The notes under the pieces are model-generated. The model searched no databases, was not told the DNA's origin, and saw only the letters and a program-made list of their open reading frames with translations. From Ectopseudomonas chengduensis (GTDB lineage Bacteria; Pseudomonadota; Gammaproteobacteria; Pseudomonadales; Pseudomonadaceae): DNA of 64,000 nucleotides. Each line of letters begins with the position of its first letter. Within the stretch, counting starts at the first letter, position 1. Made by a program: the position numbers and the translations under genes. The stretch covers positions 1 to 64,000 of the forward strand of contig NZ_JACFYZ010000007.1 of NCBI RefSeq assembly GCF_015712065.1, written 5' to 3'. Below, piece after piece: positions 18,585-27,588 of this stretch.

Positions 18585-20828
18585 ATGGTTCAGGTGAGAG
18601 CGCATCAGCCAGTCAACGATGACGGCAGCATCAATCTCGAGGCCTGGTTGCAGCATGTCACTCGCGTCGATCCGGCGCTTGATCGTCAGGCATTGCAAGA
18701 AGCCTGCGAGTTCGCCCGTGATCTGGAGCAGCAGGCCAACACCACACCGCATCACTGGAGCGAGGACGCATCTACATTCCGCGCCGGTCTCGACATCGCG
18801 GAAATCCTCGCCGATCTCAAGCTCGATCAGGATTCGCTGGTCGCGGCGATCATTTATCGCGGCGTACGTGAAGGCAAGATCACCCTGGCTGCGGTGCACC
18901 AGCGCTTCGGTCCGGTGGTGGCCAAGCTGATCGAAGGTGTGCTGCGCATGGCGGCGATCAGCGCCAGTATCAATCCGCGTGAATCGGTGGTGGTCGGCTC
19001 GCAGACGCAGGTCGAGAACCTGCGCAAGATGCTGGTGGCCATGGTCGATGACGTGCGTGTGGCGCTGATCAAACTGGCCGAGCGTACCTGCGCCATTCGC
19101 GCGGTCAAGGAAGCCGACGAAGAGAAGCGTCAGCGCGTGGCGCGTGAGGTGTTCGACATCTACGCGCCGCTGGCTCACCGCCTCGGCATCGGTCATATCA
19201 AGTGGGAGCTGGAAGACCTGTCCTTCCGCTACCTGGAGCCTGAGCAGTACAAGCAGATTGCCAAGCTGCTGCACGAGCGCCGTCTGGATCGCGAACAGTA
19301 CATCAACGACGCCATGGCCCATCTGCGCCAGGAGCTGGAAGCCACCGGCATCAAGGCCGACATCAGCGGCCGGGCGAAACACATCTATTCGATCTGGCGC
19401 AAGATGCAGCGCAAGGGCCTGCAGTTCAGCCAGATCTACGACGTGCGCGCAGTACGGGTGCTGGTGCCGGAGGTGCGCGACTGCTACACCACCCTGGGCA
19501 TCGTGCACACCCTGTGGCGGCACATTCCCAAGGAGTTCGACGACTACATCGCCAACCCCAAGGAAAACGGCTACCGCTCGCTACACACCGCCGTGCTCGG
19601 CCCGGAGGGCAAGGTGCTGGAGGTGCAGATTCGCACCCACGCCATGCACGAAGAGGCCGAGCTGGGGGTGTGTGCGCACTGGCGCTACAAGGGCACCGAC
19701 GTCAAATCCGGCTCCAACCACTACGAAGAGAAGATCTCCTGGCTGCGTCAGGTCATCGAGTGGCACGAGGAGCTGGGCGATATCGGCGGCCTGGCCGAAC
19801 AGCTGCGCGTGGATATCGAGCCGGATCGGGTTTACGTGTTCACCCCCGACGGTCACGCCATCGACCTGCCCAAGGGCGCTACGCCGCTGGACTTCGCCTA
19901 CCGCGTACACACCGAGATCGGTCACAACTGCCGGGGTGCCAAGATCAACGGCCGCATCGTGCCGCTGACCTACAGCCTGCAGACCGGTGAGCAGGTGGAA
20001 ATCATCACCAGCAAGCACGGCACGCCCAGTCGCGACTGGCTCAACCCCAACCTGGGTTATGTCACCACCAGCCGCGCGCGGGCCAAGATCGTCCACTGGT
20101 TCAAGCTGCAGGATCGCGACCAGAACGTCGCCGCCGGCAAGCAGTTGCTCGAACGCGAGCTGGCGCGTCTGGCTCTGGTCGGTGCGGACTTCGACAAGCT
20201 GGCCGAGAAGGCCAACCTGAAAACCGCCGAGGACCTTTTCGCGGCCCTAGGCGCTGGCGACGTGCGCCTGGCCCATGCGGTCAACCTGGCCCAGCAACTG
20301 CTCGAGCCGGAACGCAGCAACGAGCAACTGGAGCTGATCCCGCGCAAGGCGCAGGGCTTCAAGCCGGGCAAGCGTGGCGATATCCAGATCCAGGGCGTCG
20401 GCAACCTGCTGACGCAGATGGCCGGCTGCTGCCAGCCGCTGCCAGGGGACCCGATCGTTGGCTACATCACCCTCGGCCGTGGCGTCACCATTCACCGTCA
20501 GGATTGCCCGACGGCGTTGCAGCAGACTGCGCGCGAGCCGGAGCGGATGATCCAGGTGAGCTGGGGCCCGGTGCCGGTGCAGACCTACCCGGTGGAGATC
20601 GTCATCAAGGCCTACGACCGTTCCGGTCTGCTGCGTGACGTGACCCAGGTGTTGCTCAACGAGAAGCTCAACGTGCTGGCGGTCAACACCCGCTCGAACA
20701 AGGAGGACAACACCGCCTCCATGTCGATCACCGTGGAGATTCCCGGGCTCGATGCCCTTGGCCGTCTGCTGGCGCGTATCGGCCAGTTGCCCAATATCAT
20801 CGAGGCGCGTCGCCACCGCGTGTCCTAG
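18585..20828 (+). CDS. relA: GTP pyrophosphokinase RelA (ppGpp synthetase I)
   Basis: A 747-residue ribosome-associated alarmone synthetase. The N-terminal HD-like domain lacks the catalytic HD pair, so it should not hydrolyse ppGpp, as in other RelA proteins. The synthetase core includes GRAKHIYSIWRKMQRK and KENGYRSLHT. Then come TGS (VYVFTPDGHAIDLPKGATPLDFAYRVHTE, split here by context), a helical region, a zinc-finger/CC block with GCCQPLPGD, and a C-terminal ACT domain (YDRSGLLRDVTQVL). It starts after a GGGAAGG site. A short hairpin GCGGTAC/GTACCGC lies in the gap behind rlmD at 18464-18482. Confidence 0.95.
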   Translation: MVQVRAHQPVNDDGSINLEAWLQHVTRVDPALDRQALQEACEFARDLEQQANTTPHHWSEDASTFRAGLDIAEILADLKLDQDSLVAAIIYRGVREGKITLAAVHQRFGPVVAKLIEGVLRMAAISASINPRESVVVGSQTQVENLRKMLVAMVDDVRVALIKLAERTCAIRAVKEADEEKRQRVAREVFDIYAPLAHRLGIGHIKWELEDLSFRYLEPEQYKQIAKLLHERRLDREQYINDAMAHLRQELEATGIKADISGRAKHIYSIWRKMQRKGLQFSQIYDVRAVRVLVPEVRDCYTTLGIVHTLWRHIPKEFDDYIANPKENGYRSLHTAVLGPEGKVLEVQIRTHAMHEEAELGVCAHWRYKGTDVKSGSNHYEEKISWLRQVIEWHEELGDIGGLAEQLRVDIEPDRVYVFTPDGHAIDLPKGATPLDFAYRVHTEIGHNCRGAKINGRIVPLTYSLQTGEQVEIITSKHGTPSRDWLNPNLGYVTTSRARAKIVHWFKLQDRDQNVAAGKQLLERELARLALVGADFDKLAEKANLKTAEDLFAALGAGDVRLAHAVNLAQQLLEPERSNEQLELIPRKAQGFKPGKRGDIQIQGVGNLLTQMAGCCQPLPGDPIVGYITLGRGVTIHRQDCPTALQQTAREPERMIQVSWGPVPVQTYPVEIVIKAYDRSGLLRDVTQVLLNEKLNVLAVNTRSNKEDNTASMSITVEIPGLDALGRLLARIGQLPNIIEARRHRVS

Positions 20829-20839
20829 CGAGAGCTTTC

Positions 20840-21670
20840 ATGTATCGACTCGACGACCTGCTGCACCTGATGGCGCGTCTGCGCGATCCGCAACACGGCT
20901 GCCCGTGGGATCTCAAGCAAAGCTACGCGACCATCGTGCCCTACACCCTGGAGGAGGCCTACGAGGTCGCCGACGCCATCGAGCGTGGCGACTTCGAGCA
21001 TCTGCCGGGTGAGCTCGGCGACCTGCTGTTCCAGGTGGTCTATTACAGTCAGCTGGCGCAGGAGGAGGGGCGTTTCGACTTTGCCCGGGTGGTCGATGGC
21101 ATCACCAGCAAGCTGATTCGTCGCCACCCGCACGTGTTTCCCGACGGCGATCTGTACGGTGCGCCGGATGCGGCGAAGCTGGAGGAGGCTGCGGTCAAGC
21201 AGCGCTGGGAAGAGCTCAAGGCACAGGAGCGTGCGGAGAAGGCTGCTGCCCCCGAGCAGCTTTCTTTGCTCGATGACGTGCCGGCGGCGCTGCCGGCACT
21301 CTCGCGTGCGGCCAAGCTGCAGAAGCGTGCGGCCCAGGTCGGTTTCGACTGGCCCGAGGCACTGCCGGTGGTGGACAAGGTGCGCGAAGAGCTGGATGAA
21401 GTGCTCGAAGCCATGAGCGAGAACGACGCCGAGGCGGTGGCCGAGGAGATCGGCGACCTGCTGTTCGTCGTCACCAACCTGGCGCGCCACTTGAAGGTCG
21501 ACCCGGAAGCGGCATTGCGCGCGGCCAACGGCAAGTTCGAGCAGCGCTTTCGCTTTATCGAACAAAGCGTGCGTGAAGCCGGGCGCAGCATGGACGGTTG
21601 CTCGCTGGAGGAACTGGATGCCCTGTGGGGTGAGGCCAAGAAGCTGGAGAAGCAGGCGCCTGGCTGTTGA
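20840..21670 (+). CDS. mazG: Nucleoside triphosphate pyrophosphohydrolase MazG
   Basis: A 276-residue all-alpha NTP pyrophosphohydrolase with two MazG repeats. Each carries the EExxE/ExxD metal motif: EEAYEVADAI with GELGDLLFQVV (about 34-72) and EELDEVLEAM with EEIGDLLFVV (about 180-215). The N-terminal DPQHGCPWDLKQ is a family signature. In E. coli the protein degrades dNTPs and affects ppGpp levels through MazEF. It begins 12 bases after relA, so the two are likely an operon, as in P. aeruginosa. Confidence 0.95.
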   Translation: MYRLDDLLHLMARLRDPQHGCPWDLKQSYATIVPYTLEEAYEVADAIERGDFEHLPGELGDLLFQVVYYSQLAQEEGRFDFARVVDGITSKLIRRHPHVFPDGDLYGAPDAAKLEEAAVKQRWEELKAQERAEKAAAPEQLSLLDDVPAALPALSRAAKLQKRAAQVGFDWPEALPVVDKVREELDEVLEAMSENDAEAVAEEIGDLLFVVTNLARHLKVDPEAALRAANGKFEQRFRFIEQSVREAGRSMDGCSLEELDALWGEAKKLEKQAPGC

Positions 21671-21726
21671 ACCCTATAGGCACGGCGGCGTTCCGATTTA
21701 TCCGCGAAGCCTCTGCTGTCCGCCTT

Positions 21727-21750
21727 TCGCGACTGAAGTCGCTCCTACAG
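21727..21750. repeat. Single REP sequence
   Basis: The segment TCGCGACTGAAGTCGCTCC is the complement of the GTAGGAGCGACTTCAGTCGCGA type, a common Pseudomonas REP sequence. It contains the small stem GCGACT/AGTCGC. It lies alone in the 180-base gap after mazG, which holds no gene I can see. Confidence 0.65.
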
Positions 21751-21850
21751 GCTGGAGCCGCCGCGGCTTAGCCCTTATGCTGGGCGCCTTGGACTGGCAG
21801 CGCGAATCTGTGTCGCTGCCGCAACTGAATCATGTTCGGGATCTTTAGTC

Positions 21851-22390
21851 ATGGGTCTTTCCCTGCGCGACCAGCTGCTCAAAGCCGGCCTGGTCAATGA
21901 AAAACAGGCCAAGCAGGCTGGCAAGCAACAGCAAAAGCAGAAACGTCTGGTGCAAAAAGGCCAGGCCGAACTGGATGACAGCACACGCCAGGCCGCACTG
22001 CAGGCGCAAGCCGAAAAGGCCGCACGTGATCAGGAGCTGAATCGTCAGCAGCAGGAAAAAGCCGAGCAGAAAGCCCGCGCGGCGCAGGTCAAGCAACTGA
22101 TCGAGCGTTCACGCCTGCCCAAGCTTGACGGCGAGGACTACTACAACTTCGTCGACGACAAGAAGGTCAAGCGCCTGCCGGTCAACACCATGGTGCGCAA
22201 CAAGCTATCCAACGGCTGGCTGGCCATCGTCCGTCATGGTGGTGGTTACGAGATCATTCCGCGCGAGGCTGCGCTGAAGATTCAGGAACGTGATGCCTCG
22301 CGCATCGTCCTGCTCAACACCCACGTCGAAGAGCCGGATGCCGATGATCCCTACGCGGCCTATCAGATTCCCGATGATCTGATGTGGTAA
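21851..22390 (+). CDS. DUF2058 (YaiL-like) protein
   Basis: A 179-residue cytoplasmic protein. The first 100 residues are very rich in Gln, Lys and Ala and form a predicted long charged helix or coiled coil (KQAKQAGKQQQKQKRLVQKG). The second half is globular (LDGEDYYNFVDDKKVKRLPV and GGYEIIPREAALKI). This is the arrangement of the DUF2058 family, annotated elsewhere as nucleoprotein or polynucleotide-associated. The highly basic N-terminus fits RNA or DNA binding, but no activity is established. It has its own upstream region and stands alone. Confidence 0.85.
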   Translation: MGLSLRDQLLKAGLVNEKQAKQAGKQQQKQKRLVQKGQAELDDSTRQAALQAQAEKAARDQELNRQQQEKAEQKARAAQVKQLIERSRLPKLDGEDYYNFVDDKKVKRLPVNTMVRNKLSNGWLAIVRHGGGYEIIPREAALKIQERDASRIVLLNTHVEEPDADDPYAAYQIPDDLMW

Positions 22391-22426
22391 CGCCGCGTTA
22401 CTGCATGCTCGCGTAGGGCGTCGCGT

Positions 22427-22699
22427 TCAGCAGCGATTGCCGCTCAACAGCACCCGACCAAAGCTGGCGCCTGCATCCTGTGGGGTGATCGCCAGCAGGC
22501 GATCCATGCGCAGGCGCTGCTCACCATCGTTGGTACGCACCAGCAGAAACTCTTCCTTGCTCGCCGTGGTTTCCGTGGTCAGGGCCTGGCCCCGCAGTTG
22601 AGAACCGTCGATCAGTTCGATATCCAGCTGATAGCGGTGCATGCAGGCGATCTCCAGGTAGTCGTAGAGGTCGCAGGCCAAGGGTTGGTAGTCGTCCAT
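22427..22699 (-). CDS. Rho-binding antiterminator (Rof) family protein
   Basis: A 90-residue Sm-like beta-barrel protein. The opening YQPLACDLYDYLEIACMHRYQ closely fits the E. coli Rof pattern (Y-x-P-x-x-C-D-x-Y-D-x-L-E-x-A-C-x-H), including the acidic cluster that contacts Rho. It is followed by a strand-turn-strand (LDIELIDGSQLRGQA) and LRLDKI-like RLRMDRLLAI. Rof binds the primary RNA site of Rho and blocks termination. It is a single gene in reverse orientation between the DUF2058 gene and oprD. Regulation is not visible. Confidence 0.8.
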   Translation of the reverse strand: MDDYQPLACDLYDYLEIACMHRYQLDIELIDGSQLRGQALTTETTASKEEFLLVRTNDGEQRLRMDRLLAITPQDAGASFGRVLLSGNRC

Positions 22700-22763
22700 C
22701 GAGTTATCCTCCGAGATCGCTGGAGCCTAGCCGAGAAATGGCTCCGACTGTTTTCCAGGCTGA

Positions 22764-22804
22764 TAAAAAAACGCCGCAACCCGTTACAGGCGTTGCGGCG
22801 TTTT
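22764..22804 (-). terminator. Terminator of the OprD-family gene
   Basis: Long stem CGCCGCAAC/GTTGCGGCG with A-runs and T-runs on both sides; on the minus strand it ends in seven T residues. It lies 17 bases past the porin stop. Confidence 0.88.
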
Positions 22805-22820
22805 CGTGTGGCTGGAGTGT

Positions 22821-24068
22821 TTACATCAGGGGGATGGTGTAGCTGACGATCAGGCGGTTTTCGTCCAGATCACCGATGCTCGCATTGGAGCGCACCATTG
22901 CGTTACGCCAGCGCACGCCGAGGTTCTTAAGTGGGCCTTGCTGGATGATGTAGCTGATATCCACGTCGCGTTCCCATTCCTTGCCGCTTGCGCCTCCCAC
23001 ACCGTCGAAGCCGTCACCGGTCACGTAGCGGACGAACGCCGTCAGGCCCGGAATGCCATAGCTGGCGAAGTTGACGTCATAACGTGCCTGCCAGGATTTC
23101 TCGTCCTTGCGGGTGAAGTCGAGAATCTGGATGTAGTTGACGATGTAGGGGTCGGTCTCGGTCAGGAAGGGGAAGGCGTTGTCGCCGCCGACCTTCTGAT
23201 AACCCACGCGGAAGGTGTGCGCACCAATGCCGGCCCAGAGGTTGACCGAGGTTAGGTCGTTATCCAGCTTGCCGCCGAGTTTGCGGCCGTTGTCTTGGGA
23301 GTCGAAGTAGGCCAGGTTGGCGCCCAGCTTCCAGTCGCCGATCGGCTGCACGTGGATCAGGTTGTACAGCTTCTGATCATAGATATCTTCCAGCTCGCCG
23401 TACCACACGCCAACGGTGGTGTTGCCGCCATTGAATTTGTAGTCGCCGCCGGCGAAGTTGTAGCGGTCGCTTTCGCCGCCGACGTTGGTGGCGGTGATAT
23501 CCACCCTGTCGGTGGATGCGCGTTGGTTGACGTCACGCAGTTGGCCGCCATTGAGCGTCAGGCCGTCGATTTCCTGCGAGGTGATCATGCCGCCGGTGAA
23601 CACCTGTGGCAGCAGGCGCGAGTCGCCGGAGGTGACGATGGGCAGCTTGGGCATCAGCCCGCCGACCTTGCCGACTGTCTTGGAAATGCGTGCCTTGACC
23701 GCGCCGCTGAGCTCGGAATATTCGTCCGGCCCCTCGTTGCCGAAAGCGTTGGGCAGCAGGCCGGTGCCGGCGCGTTCATCAGATGAGTCGAGCTTCAGGC
23801 CCAGGCCTGCATAGGCGTCCAGGCCAAAACCAACGGTGCCTTCGGTGAAGCCGGACTCGGCCTTGAGGATGAAGCCCTGCGCCCATTCCTCGCGTTTGGA
23901 CTGCTGGGCAGCCGTCGTGTCGCGCAGGTCGCGATTCATATAGAAATTGCGCAGTTCCAGCGTCGCTTTGCTGTCGCCGATGAAGTCAGCCTGTGCCAGG
24001 CTCGGCAGGGTCAGGCTGGCGCCCAGCGTGGCGAGGGCCACGGCACGGGCGAGGGGAGTCTTACTCAT
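22821..24068 (-). CDS. OprD-family outer-membrane porin
   Basis: A 415-residue substrate-specific porin. The signal peptide is RAVALATLGASLTLPSLAQA, followed by DFIGDSKATLELRNFYMNRD, a standard OprD opening. The chain has the family's YxxNYI, ARYDVNFASYGIPGL and YVTGDGFD blocks, and ends in SYTIPLM. OprD porins have 18 strands and import amino acids, dipeptides or aromatic acids; the substrate cannot be told here. It is followed by a strong terminator and preceded by a 319-base gap with an imperfect palindrome. Confidence 0.92.
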   Translation of the reverse strand: MSKTPLARAVALATLGASLTLPSLAQADFIGDSKATLELRNFYMNRDLRDTTAAQQSKREEWAQGFILKAESGFTEGTVGFGLDAYAGLGLKLDSSDERAGTGLLPNAFGNEGPDEYSELSGAVKARISKTVGKVGGLMPKLPIVTSGDSRLLPQVFTGGMITSQEIDGLTLNGGQLRDVNQRASTDRVDITATNVGGESDRYNFAGGDYKFNGGNTTVGVWYGELEDIYDQKLYNLIHVQPIGDWKLGANLAYFDSQDNGRKLGGKLDNDLTSVNLWAGIGAHTFRVGYQKVGGDNAFPFLTETDPYIVNYIQILDFTRKDEKSWQARYDVNFASYGIPGLTAFVRYVTGDGFDGVGGASGKEWERDVDISYIIQQGPLKNLGVRWRNAMVRSNASIGDLDENRLIVSYTIPLM

Positions 24069-24387
24069 TATTGTTGTCTCCTCGTTGTTATTAGCAGGTC
24101 GGCCACGATGTGACCGGCCAGTTACGGCGCGATGAAATAAAGCATCTCGATAGCGAGTCGACTGTAAGACTTTAGTCTCGCGGGGCTTTTAGCGTGGCCG
24201 GCGCTTAGGCGGGCGTGGCCTCTAGGTCGGGCTTATCAGGGATTTTCCGGGTTTGGCCATCGAGCGGGAAAATCTCGTTCGAGCGCAAGCGAGCTGAGAA
24301 AAATCGACAACCGTTGGTCGATAAAGGTTAAAGCTTGCCTTTCAACGGCCGTTAAGTTCGGCAGATAACCTGTTTGGGTACCCAGTC
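24069..24387. promoter_or_regulatory. Divergent gap of oprD and DUF5610 genes
   Basis: This 319-base gap holds no gene I can support. At 24161-24178 there is an imperfect palindrome GACTgTAA/TTTAGTC, and around 24305-24325 another TCGAC/GTCGA pair. These could be operators of the porin gene or its neighbour. The right part is AT-rich before the ATG at 24388. Confidence 0.35.
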
Positions 24388-25527
24388 ATGAATCCTCTGA
24401 GCTCACTGAATTCCGCCGCTTCCCGCACTGCCCAAGCCAGCCAGGCTTTGGCGGCGCGCAGCAATGCCGCCGATGCCCAGGCCACCTTGGCCAATCGCCT
24501 CGCCGAGAAGCTCGGTGTGCCGCCGGGCTCGCTGTCTGGGTCGCGTGATGAATACACCCCGGAGAAAGTGGCGGGGCGGATTCTGGGCTTCATCGAGCAG
24601 CGTCTGCAGAGCGAGGCCGCTGCTGGCGCTGATCCGGCCAAGTTGGACAAGCTGCTGTCCCAGGCGCGTGATGGTGTCGAGAAGGGCTTTGCCGAGGCGC
24701 GCAAGATTCTCGATGGCATGGGCGTGCTCAAGGGGCAGGTGGTCAGCGATATAGACGATACCTACAAGCGTATTCAGGATGGCTTCGGCGATCTCGACAA
24801 ACGCTTCGGCAGCGCTGCCCCGGGCGCCTCGGACAAGGTTGCGGTGGCCGGTTACAGCGAGCGTTTCAGTGCGCTGGCGGAGACCTTCGACCTGTCCGTC
24901 ACGACCCGCGATGGTGATCGCCTGCGCATTTCCGTGGCGCAGGCCTCGGCCAGCTGGTCGCAGAGCAGTTTCGCCGCTTCCAGCGACGGTAAGTCCACCA
25001 CTGTGGTGGGCAGTAGTCAGTCTGGCAGCATGCGCATCGGCGGCTGGCAGGTGGATGTCGAGGGTGAGCTGGACGATGACGAGATCAAGGCGTTGGAGAA
25101 GCTTTTCAGTCAGGTGCAGGATCTCTCCGACAAGTTCTACGCTGGTGATCTGGCAGGTGCCTTCGACCGTGCCATGGCGCTGGATATGGACGGTGAGCAA
25201 CTGGCTTCGATGTCGCTGCGCCTGACGCAGACCAGCGTGCGTCAGGCCACCGATGCCTATGGCGCCGTGGCTGGGCAGGGCGCCAGTGCGGTCAATGCCG
25301 GGCTGCAGGAATATGCACAGGGCCTGCTCGATGCACTGCGCAGTGCCGGCGACCTGGCGCAGGATGCCGGCGGCATGCTCAAAGAGTTGCTCAAGGGCGG
25401 CTTCTCGCTCGACGAGCGCTTCGACCTGCCGCGCCTGGAAAAAGCCGACAGCCTCAACCGCAGCCTGCTCGACGGCTTGCAGTCGCTGCTCGCTGGCCAA
25501 GCGGGCAAGGGCGTTGACGCGAGCTGA
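24388..25527 (+). CDS. DUF5610 domain protein
   Basis: A 379-residue protein without signal or membrane segments. The N-terminal third carries a DUF5610 block (RDEYTPEKVAGRILGFIEQRL, near residues 52-72) with a helical Ala-rich lead. The middle is beta-rich (LSVTTRDGDRLRISVAQASASW and MRIGGWQVDVEGEL), and the last 130 residues are helical. The family is widespread in Pseudomonas but has no known function. The start follows a weak site. It is 49 bases ahead of the glutaredoxin-like gene. Confidence 0.75.
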   Translation: MNPLSSLNSAASRTAQASQALAARSNAADAQATLANRLAEKLGVPPGSLSGSRDEYTPEKVAGRILGFIEQRLQSEAAAGADPAKLDKLLSQARDGVEKGFAEARKILDGMGVLKGQVVSDIDDTYKRIQDGFGDLDKRFGSAAPGASDKVAVAGYSERFSALAETFDLSVTTRDGDRLRISVAQASASWSQSSFAASSDGKSTTVVGSSQSGSMRIGGWQVDVEGELDDDEIKALEKLFSQVQDLSDKFYAGDLAGAFDRAMALDMDGEQLASMSLRLTQTSVRQATDAYGAVAGQGASAVNAGLQEYAQGLLDALRSAGDLAQDAGGMLKELLKGGFSLDERFDLPRLEKADSLNRSLLDGLQSLLAGQAGKGVDAS

Positions 25528-25576
25528 TCGACAGCCGGTGCTAAACTGCGCACCTTGCTGATAGTGAGGTGCGCTC

Positions 25577-25813
25577 ATGACGCCTGAATGCCAACTTTTC
25601 GGAACCCTGGGCTGCCATCTTTGCGAGGTGGCCGAGGCGCTGCTTATGCCATTCGTCGAGAATGGTCTGCTGGTCGAGTTGATCGACATCGCCGAGCACG
25701 AAGGGATGGTCGAGCAGTACGGTTTGCGCATTCCGGTGCTACGCCGCTGCGACAGTGGAAGCGAGCTGAACTGGCCATTCGATGCCGAGCAGGTGGTGAC
25801 TTTTCTGAGCTGA
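25577..25813 (+). CDS. Glutaredoxin-family thioredoxin-fold protein
   Basis: A 78-residue DUF836/glutaredoxin-like protein. The active site is CHLC (residues 13-16), and IPVL near residue 52 contains the cis-Pro of the thioredoxin fold. The chain stops after the last strand and helix (ELNWPFDAEQVVTFL), so it is a minimal fold. It likely reduces protein disulfides or mixed disulfides; its partner is unknown. A bidirectional terminator lies 29 bases downstream. Confidence 0.85.
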   Translation: MTPECQLFGTLGCHLCEVAEALLMPFVENGLLVELIDIAEHEGMVEQYGLRIPVLRRCDSGSELNWPFDAEQVVTFLS

Positions 25814-25841
25814 AAGGCGCTACCGACAAATCTAAGGCAAT

Positions 25842-25870
25842 AAAAAACCCGCCGATCAAGGCGGGTTTTT
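25842..25870. terminator. Bidirectional terminator between grx-like gene and tRNA-Pro
   Basis: Stem AACCCGCC/GGCGGGTT with A-run on the left and T-run on the right, serving both the plus-strand glutaredoxin gene and the minus-strand tRNA. Confidence 0.88.
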
Positions 25871-25874
25871 GATT

Positions 25875-25951
25875 TGGTCGGAGAGACAGGATTCGAACCT
25901 GCGACCTTCTCGTCCCGAACGAGACGCGCTACCAAGCTGCGCTACACTCCG
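25875..25951 (-). tRNA. tRNA-Pro (CGG)
   Basis: 77 nucleotides with CCA encoded. On the minus strand it starts CGGAGTGTAGCGCAG and has the anticodon stem TCTCG/CGAGA with a loop TTCGGGA, so the anticodon is CGG. The T-arm GGTTCGAATCC is intact. Confidence 0.97.
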
Positions 25952-25961
25952 AATGAGCCGT

Positions 25962-25989
25962 ATTCTACCGAAAAACTTTTACCGCACAA
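25962..25989 (-). promoter_or_regulatory. Promoter of tRNA-Pro
   Basis: Minus-strand TAGAAT (25962-25967) with a TTGTGC -35 (25984-25989) 16 bases away, close to the tRNA 5' end. The -10 is identical to those of the initiator tRNA genes. Confidence 0.6.
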
Positions 25990-26081
25990 GGGGTTAGCCT
26001 GAAAAAATCATCAAGCCGGTCATACCTTTCTGCGGCCGGGGCGTGCCCCATTGTCCTTCAGCGGTGCCTCGGGCTCTCGCT

Positions 26082-26303
26082 TCAGAGTTCCTTGACGGTC
26101 TGCACCTGATCCTTGTTGATCGTGGCGCGCTTGCCGTCGAGTTGCTCGAATTCGTAGAAGCCGGATTCTTCATCGAACTTGGGTTTGTCTACCGTCTGTA
26201 TTTCACGCCCGTCATTCAGGGTGATCACCGACGGCGTGGAGCAGCCGGCCAGCACAGTGAAGCCGATTGCCATCAGCAGGGCGGGGATTATCCGTTTGGT
26301 CAT
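26082..26303 (-). CDS. YgdI/YgdR-type small lipoprotein
   Basis: A 73-residue lipoprotein of the DUF903 family. The signal IIPALLMAIGFTVLAGCS has lipobox LAGC with Cys21. The mature part is an SH3-like barrel (VITLNDGREIQTVDKPKFD, GFYEFEQLDGKRATINKDQV) as in YgdI and YgdR. These are abundant envelope proteins of unknown role. It starts with ATG at 26303, in a good context. The gene is alone and in the same direction as mobA. Confidence 0.9.
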   Translation of the reverse strand: MTKRIIPALLMAIGFTVLAGCSTPSVITLNDGREIQTVDKPKFDEESGFYEFEQLDGKRATINKDQVQTVKEL

Positions 26304-26389
26304 GGTCTGTCTCCTTGGGTGCTAAAGAGGTGCTATACCCTCGCTCAGACGTGAAACTGTCGTATGAGTTCCGCGCAGGACTTATCGCT

Positions 26390-26980
26390 TCAGCAAGGCG
26401 ATATGCCGTTCGCGAGCGTTTCCGGTGTGTTCAGGTTGGCCAGGCGGGCATCTTCCAGCGTGCAGTCGACGGCGATAGGGGCCAGGTTGCCGAACCAGCG
26501 CTGCGGGCTGCGTTCACCGGATTGCCAGGCGTGTTCCAGATTGTCTTTGAGCCCCGTGGGCAACAGGCAGAACAGTGGCTGCCAGTAGTTGCCCTGGCGA
26601 ATCACCACCGGCCGGCTCCCCGCGTGGGCAAGCAATGACTCGATCAGTGCACGGTCCACCAGAGGGGCGTCACAGGGCAGCACCAGCATTTGCTCGTGGC
26701 GTGCCGCGGCCATGCCTGCGCGGATACCCGCCAGCGGCCCCTGAAAGTCCTGATCCTGATCTGCGACCAGTTGGTCGGCGTAGCGTGCATAGTGCTCCGT
26801 GTTGCGGTTGCAGGAGATGATCAGGTCGTCGCTCAACGGCCTGGTCAGATCATGCAACCACGCGATCAATGGCCGACCGCGCCACTCCAGCAGGCCCTTG
26901 TCGCGGCCGCCCATGCGCAGGCCACGGCCACCGGAAAGCAGTAGCACCGAGCAGGTGGGGCGGGCGTTGGATGCGGGCAT
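26390..26980 (-). CDS. mobA: Molybdenum cofactor guanylyltransferase MobA
   Basis: A 196-residue nucleotidyltransferase that transfers GMP from GTP to molybdopterin to form the bis-MGD cofactor. The N-terminal signature [27 protein letters not shown] is the GTP-binding loop. The [10 protein letters not shown] and LPCDAPLV segments carry the metal-binding Asp. I use the ATG at 26980, where the conserved sequence begins soon after; an in-frame extension to 27025 lacks support. It is divergent from moaB at 27049, forming a compact molybdopterin locus. Confidence 0.93.
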   Translation of the reverse strand: MPASNARPTCSVLLLSGGRGLRMGGRDKGLLEWRGRPLIAWLHDLTRPLSDDLIISCNRNTEHYARYADQLVADQDQDFQGPLAGIRAGMAAARHEQMLVLPCDAPLVDRALIESLLAHAGSRPVVIRQGNYWQPLFCLLPTGLKDNLEHAWQSGERSPQRWFGNLAPIAVDCTLEDARLANLNTPETLANGISPC

Positions 26981-27048
26981 GTGTGCAGTCTCCGAAGGCA
27001 GGCTGTGTGATATAACAGCGCCCATTCTCTCCCAATTGGATGCCTGCC

Positions 27049-27588
27049 ATGAACCATAAGGCCGACGCGGTTTTCGTACCGCTGAACATTGCCGTGCTGA
27101 CCGTCAGCGACACGCGCACGCTGGAGACCGACACCTCGGGTCAACTGCTGGTCGACCGTCTGACCGCCGCCGGGCACCAACTGGCCGCTCGCGTTCTGCT
27201 CAAGGATGACCTCTACAAGATCCGCGCCCAGGTGGCGACCTGGATTGCCGAGGATCAGGTACAGGTCGTGGTGATCACCGGCGGTACCGGTTTCACTGGG
27301 CGTGACAGCACGCCGGAAGCGGTCGCCTGCCTGCTGGACAAGCAGGTCGATGGTTTCGGTGAGCTGTTCCGGCAGATCTCCGTGGCCGATATCGGCACGT
27401 CCACCATCCAGTCGCGTGCGCTGGCCGGTCTGGCCAACGGCACGTTGGTGTGCTGCCTGCCGGGTTCGACCAATGCCTGTCGTACCGCTTGGGACGGCAT
27501 CCTCGGCGAACAACTGGATGCACGGCATCGTCCCTGCAACTTCGTGCCGCATCTGAAACAGGTGGGCGCCTGCGAGACACGCGGATGA
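27049..27588 (+). CDS. moaB: Molybdopterin adenylyltransferase-like protein MoaB
   Basis: A 179-residue MogA/MoaB-fold protein. The opening [27 protein letters not shown], the [15 protein letters not shown] active-site loop and [16 protein letters not shown] are typical. It acts in the metal-insertion or adenylylation step of molybdenum cofactor synthesis. Between the two in-frame ATG codons at 27040 and 27049, the second is better spaced from TTGGA. Its stop overlaps the moeA start (ATGA at 27585-27588). Confidence 0.93.
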   Translation: MNHKADAVFVPLNIAVLTVSDTRTLETDTSGQLLVDRLTAAGHQLAARVLLKDDLYKIRAQVATWIAEDQVQVVVITGGTGFTGRDSTPEAVACLLDKQVDGFGELFRQISVADIGTSTIQSRALAGLANGTLVCCLPGSTNACRTAWDGILGEQLDARHRPCNFVPHLKQVGACETRG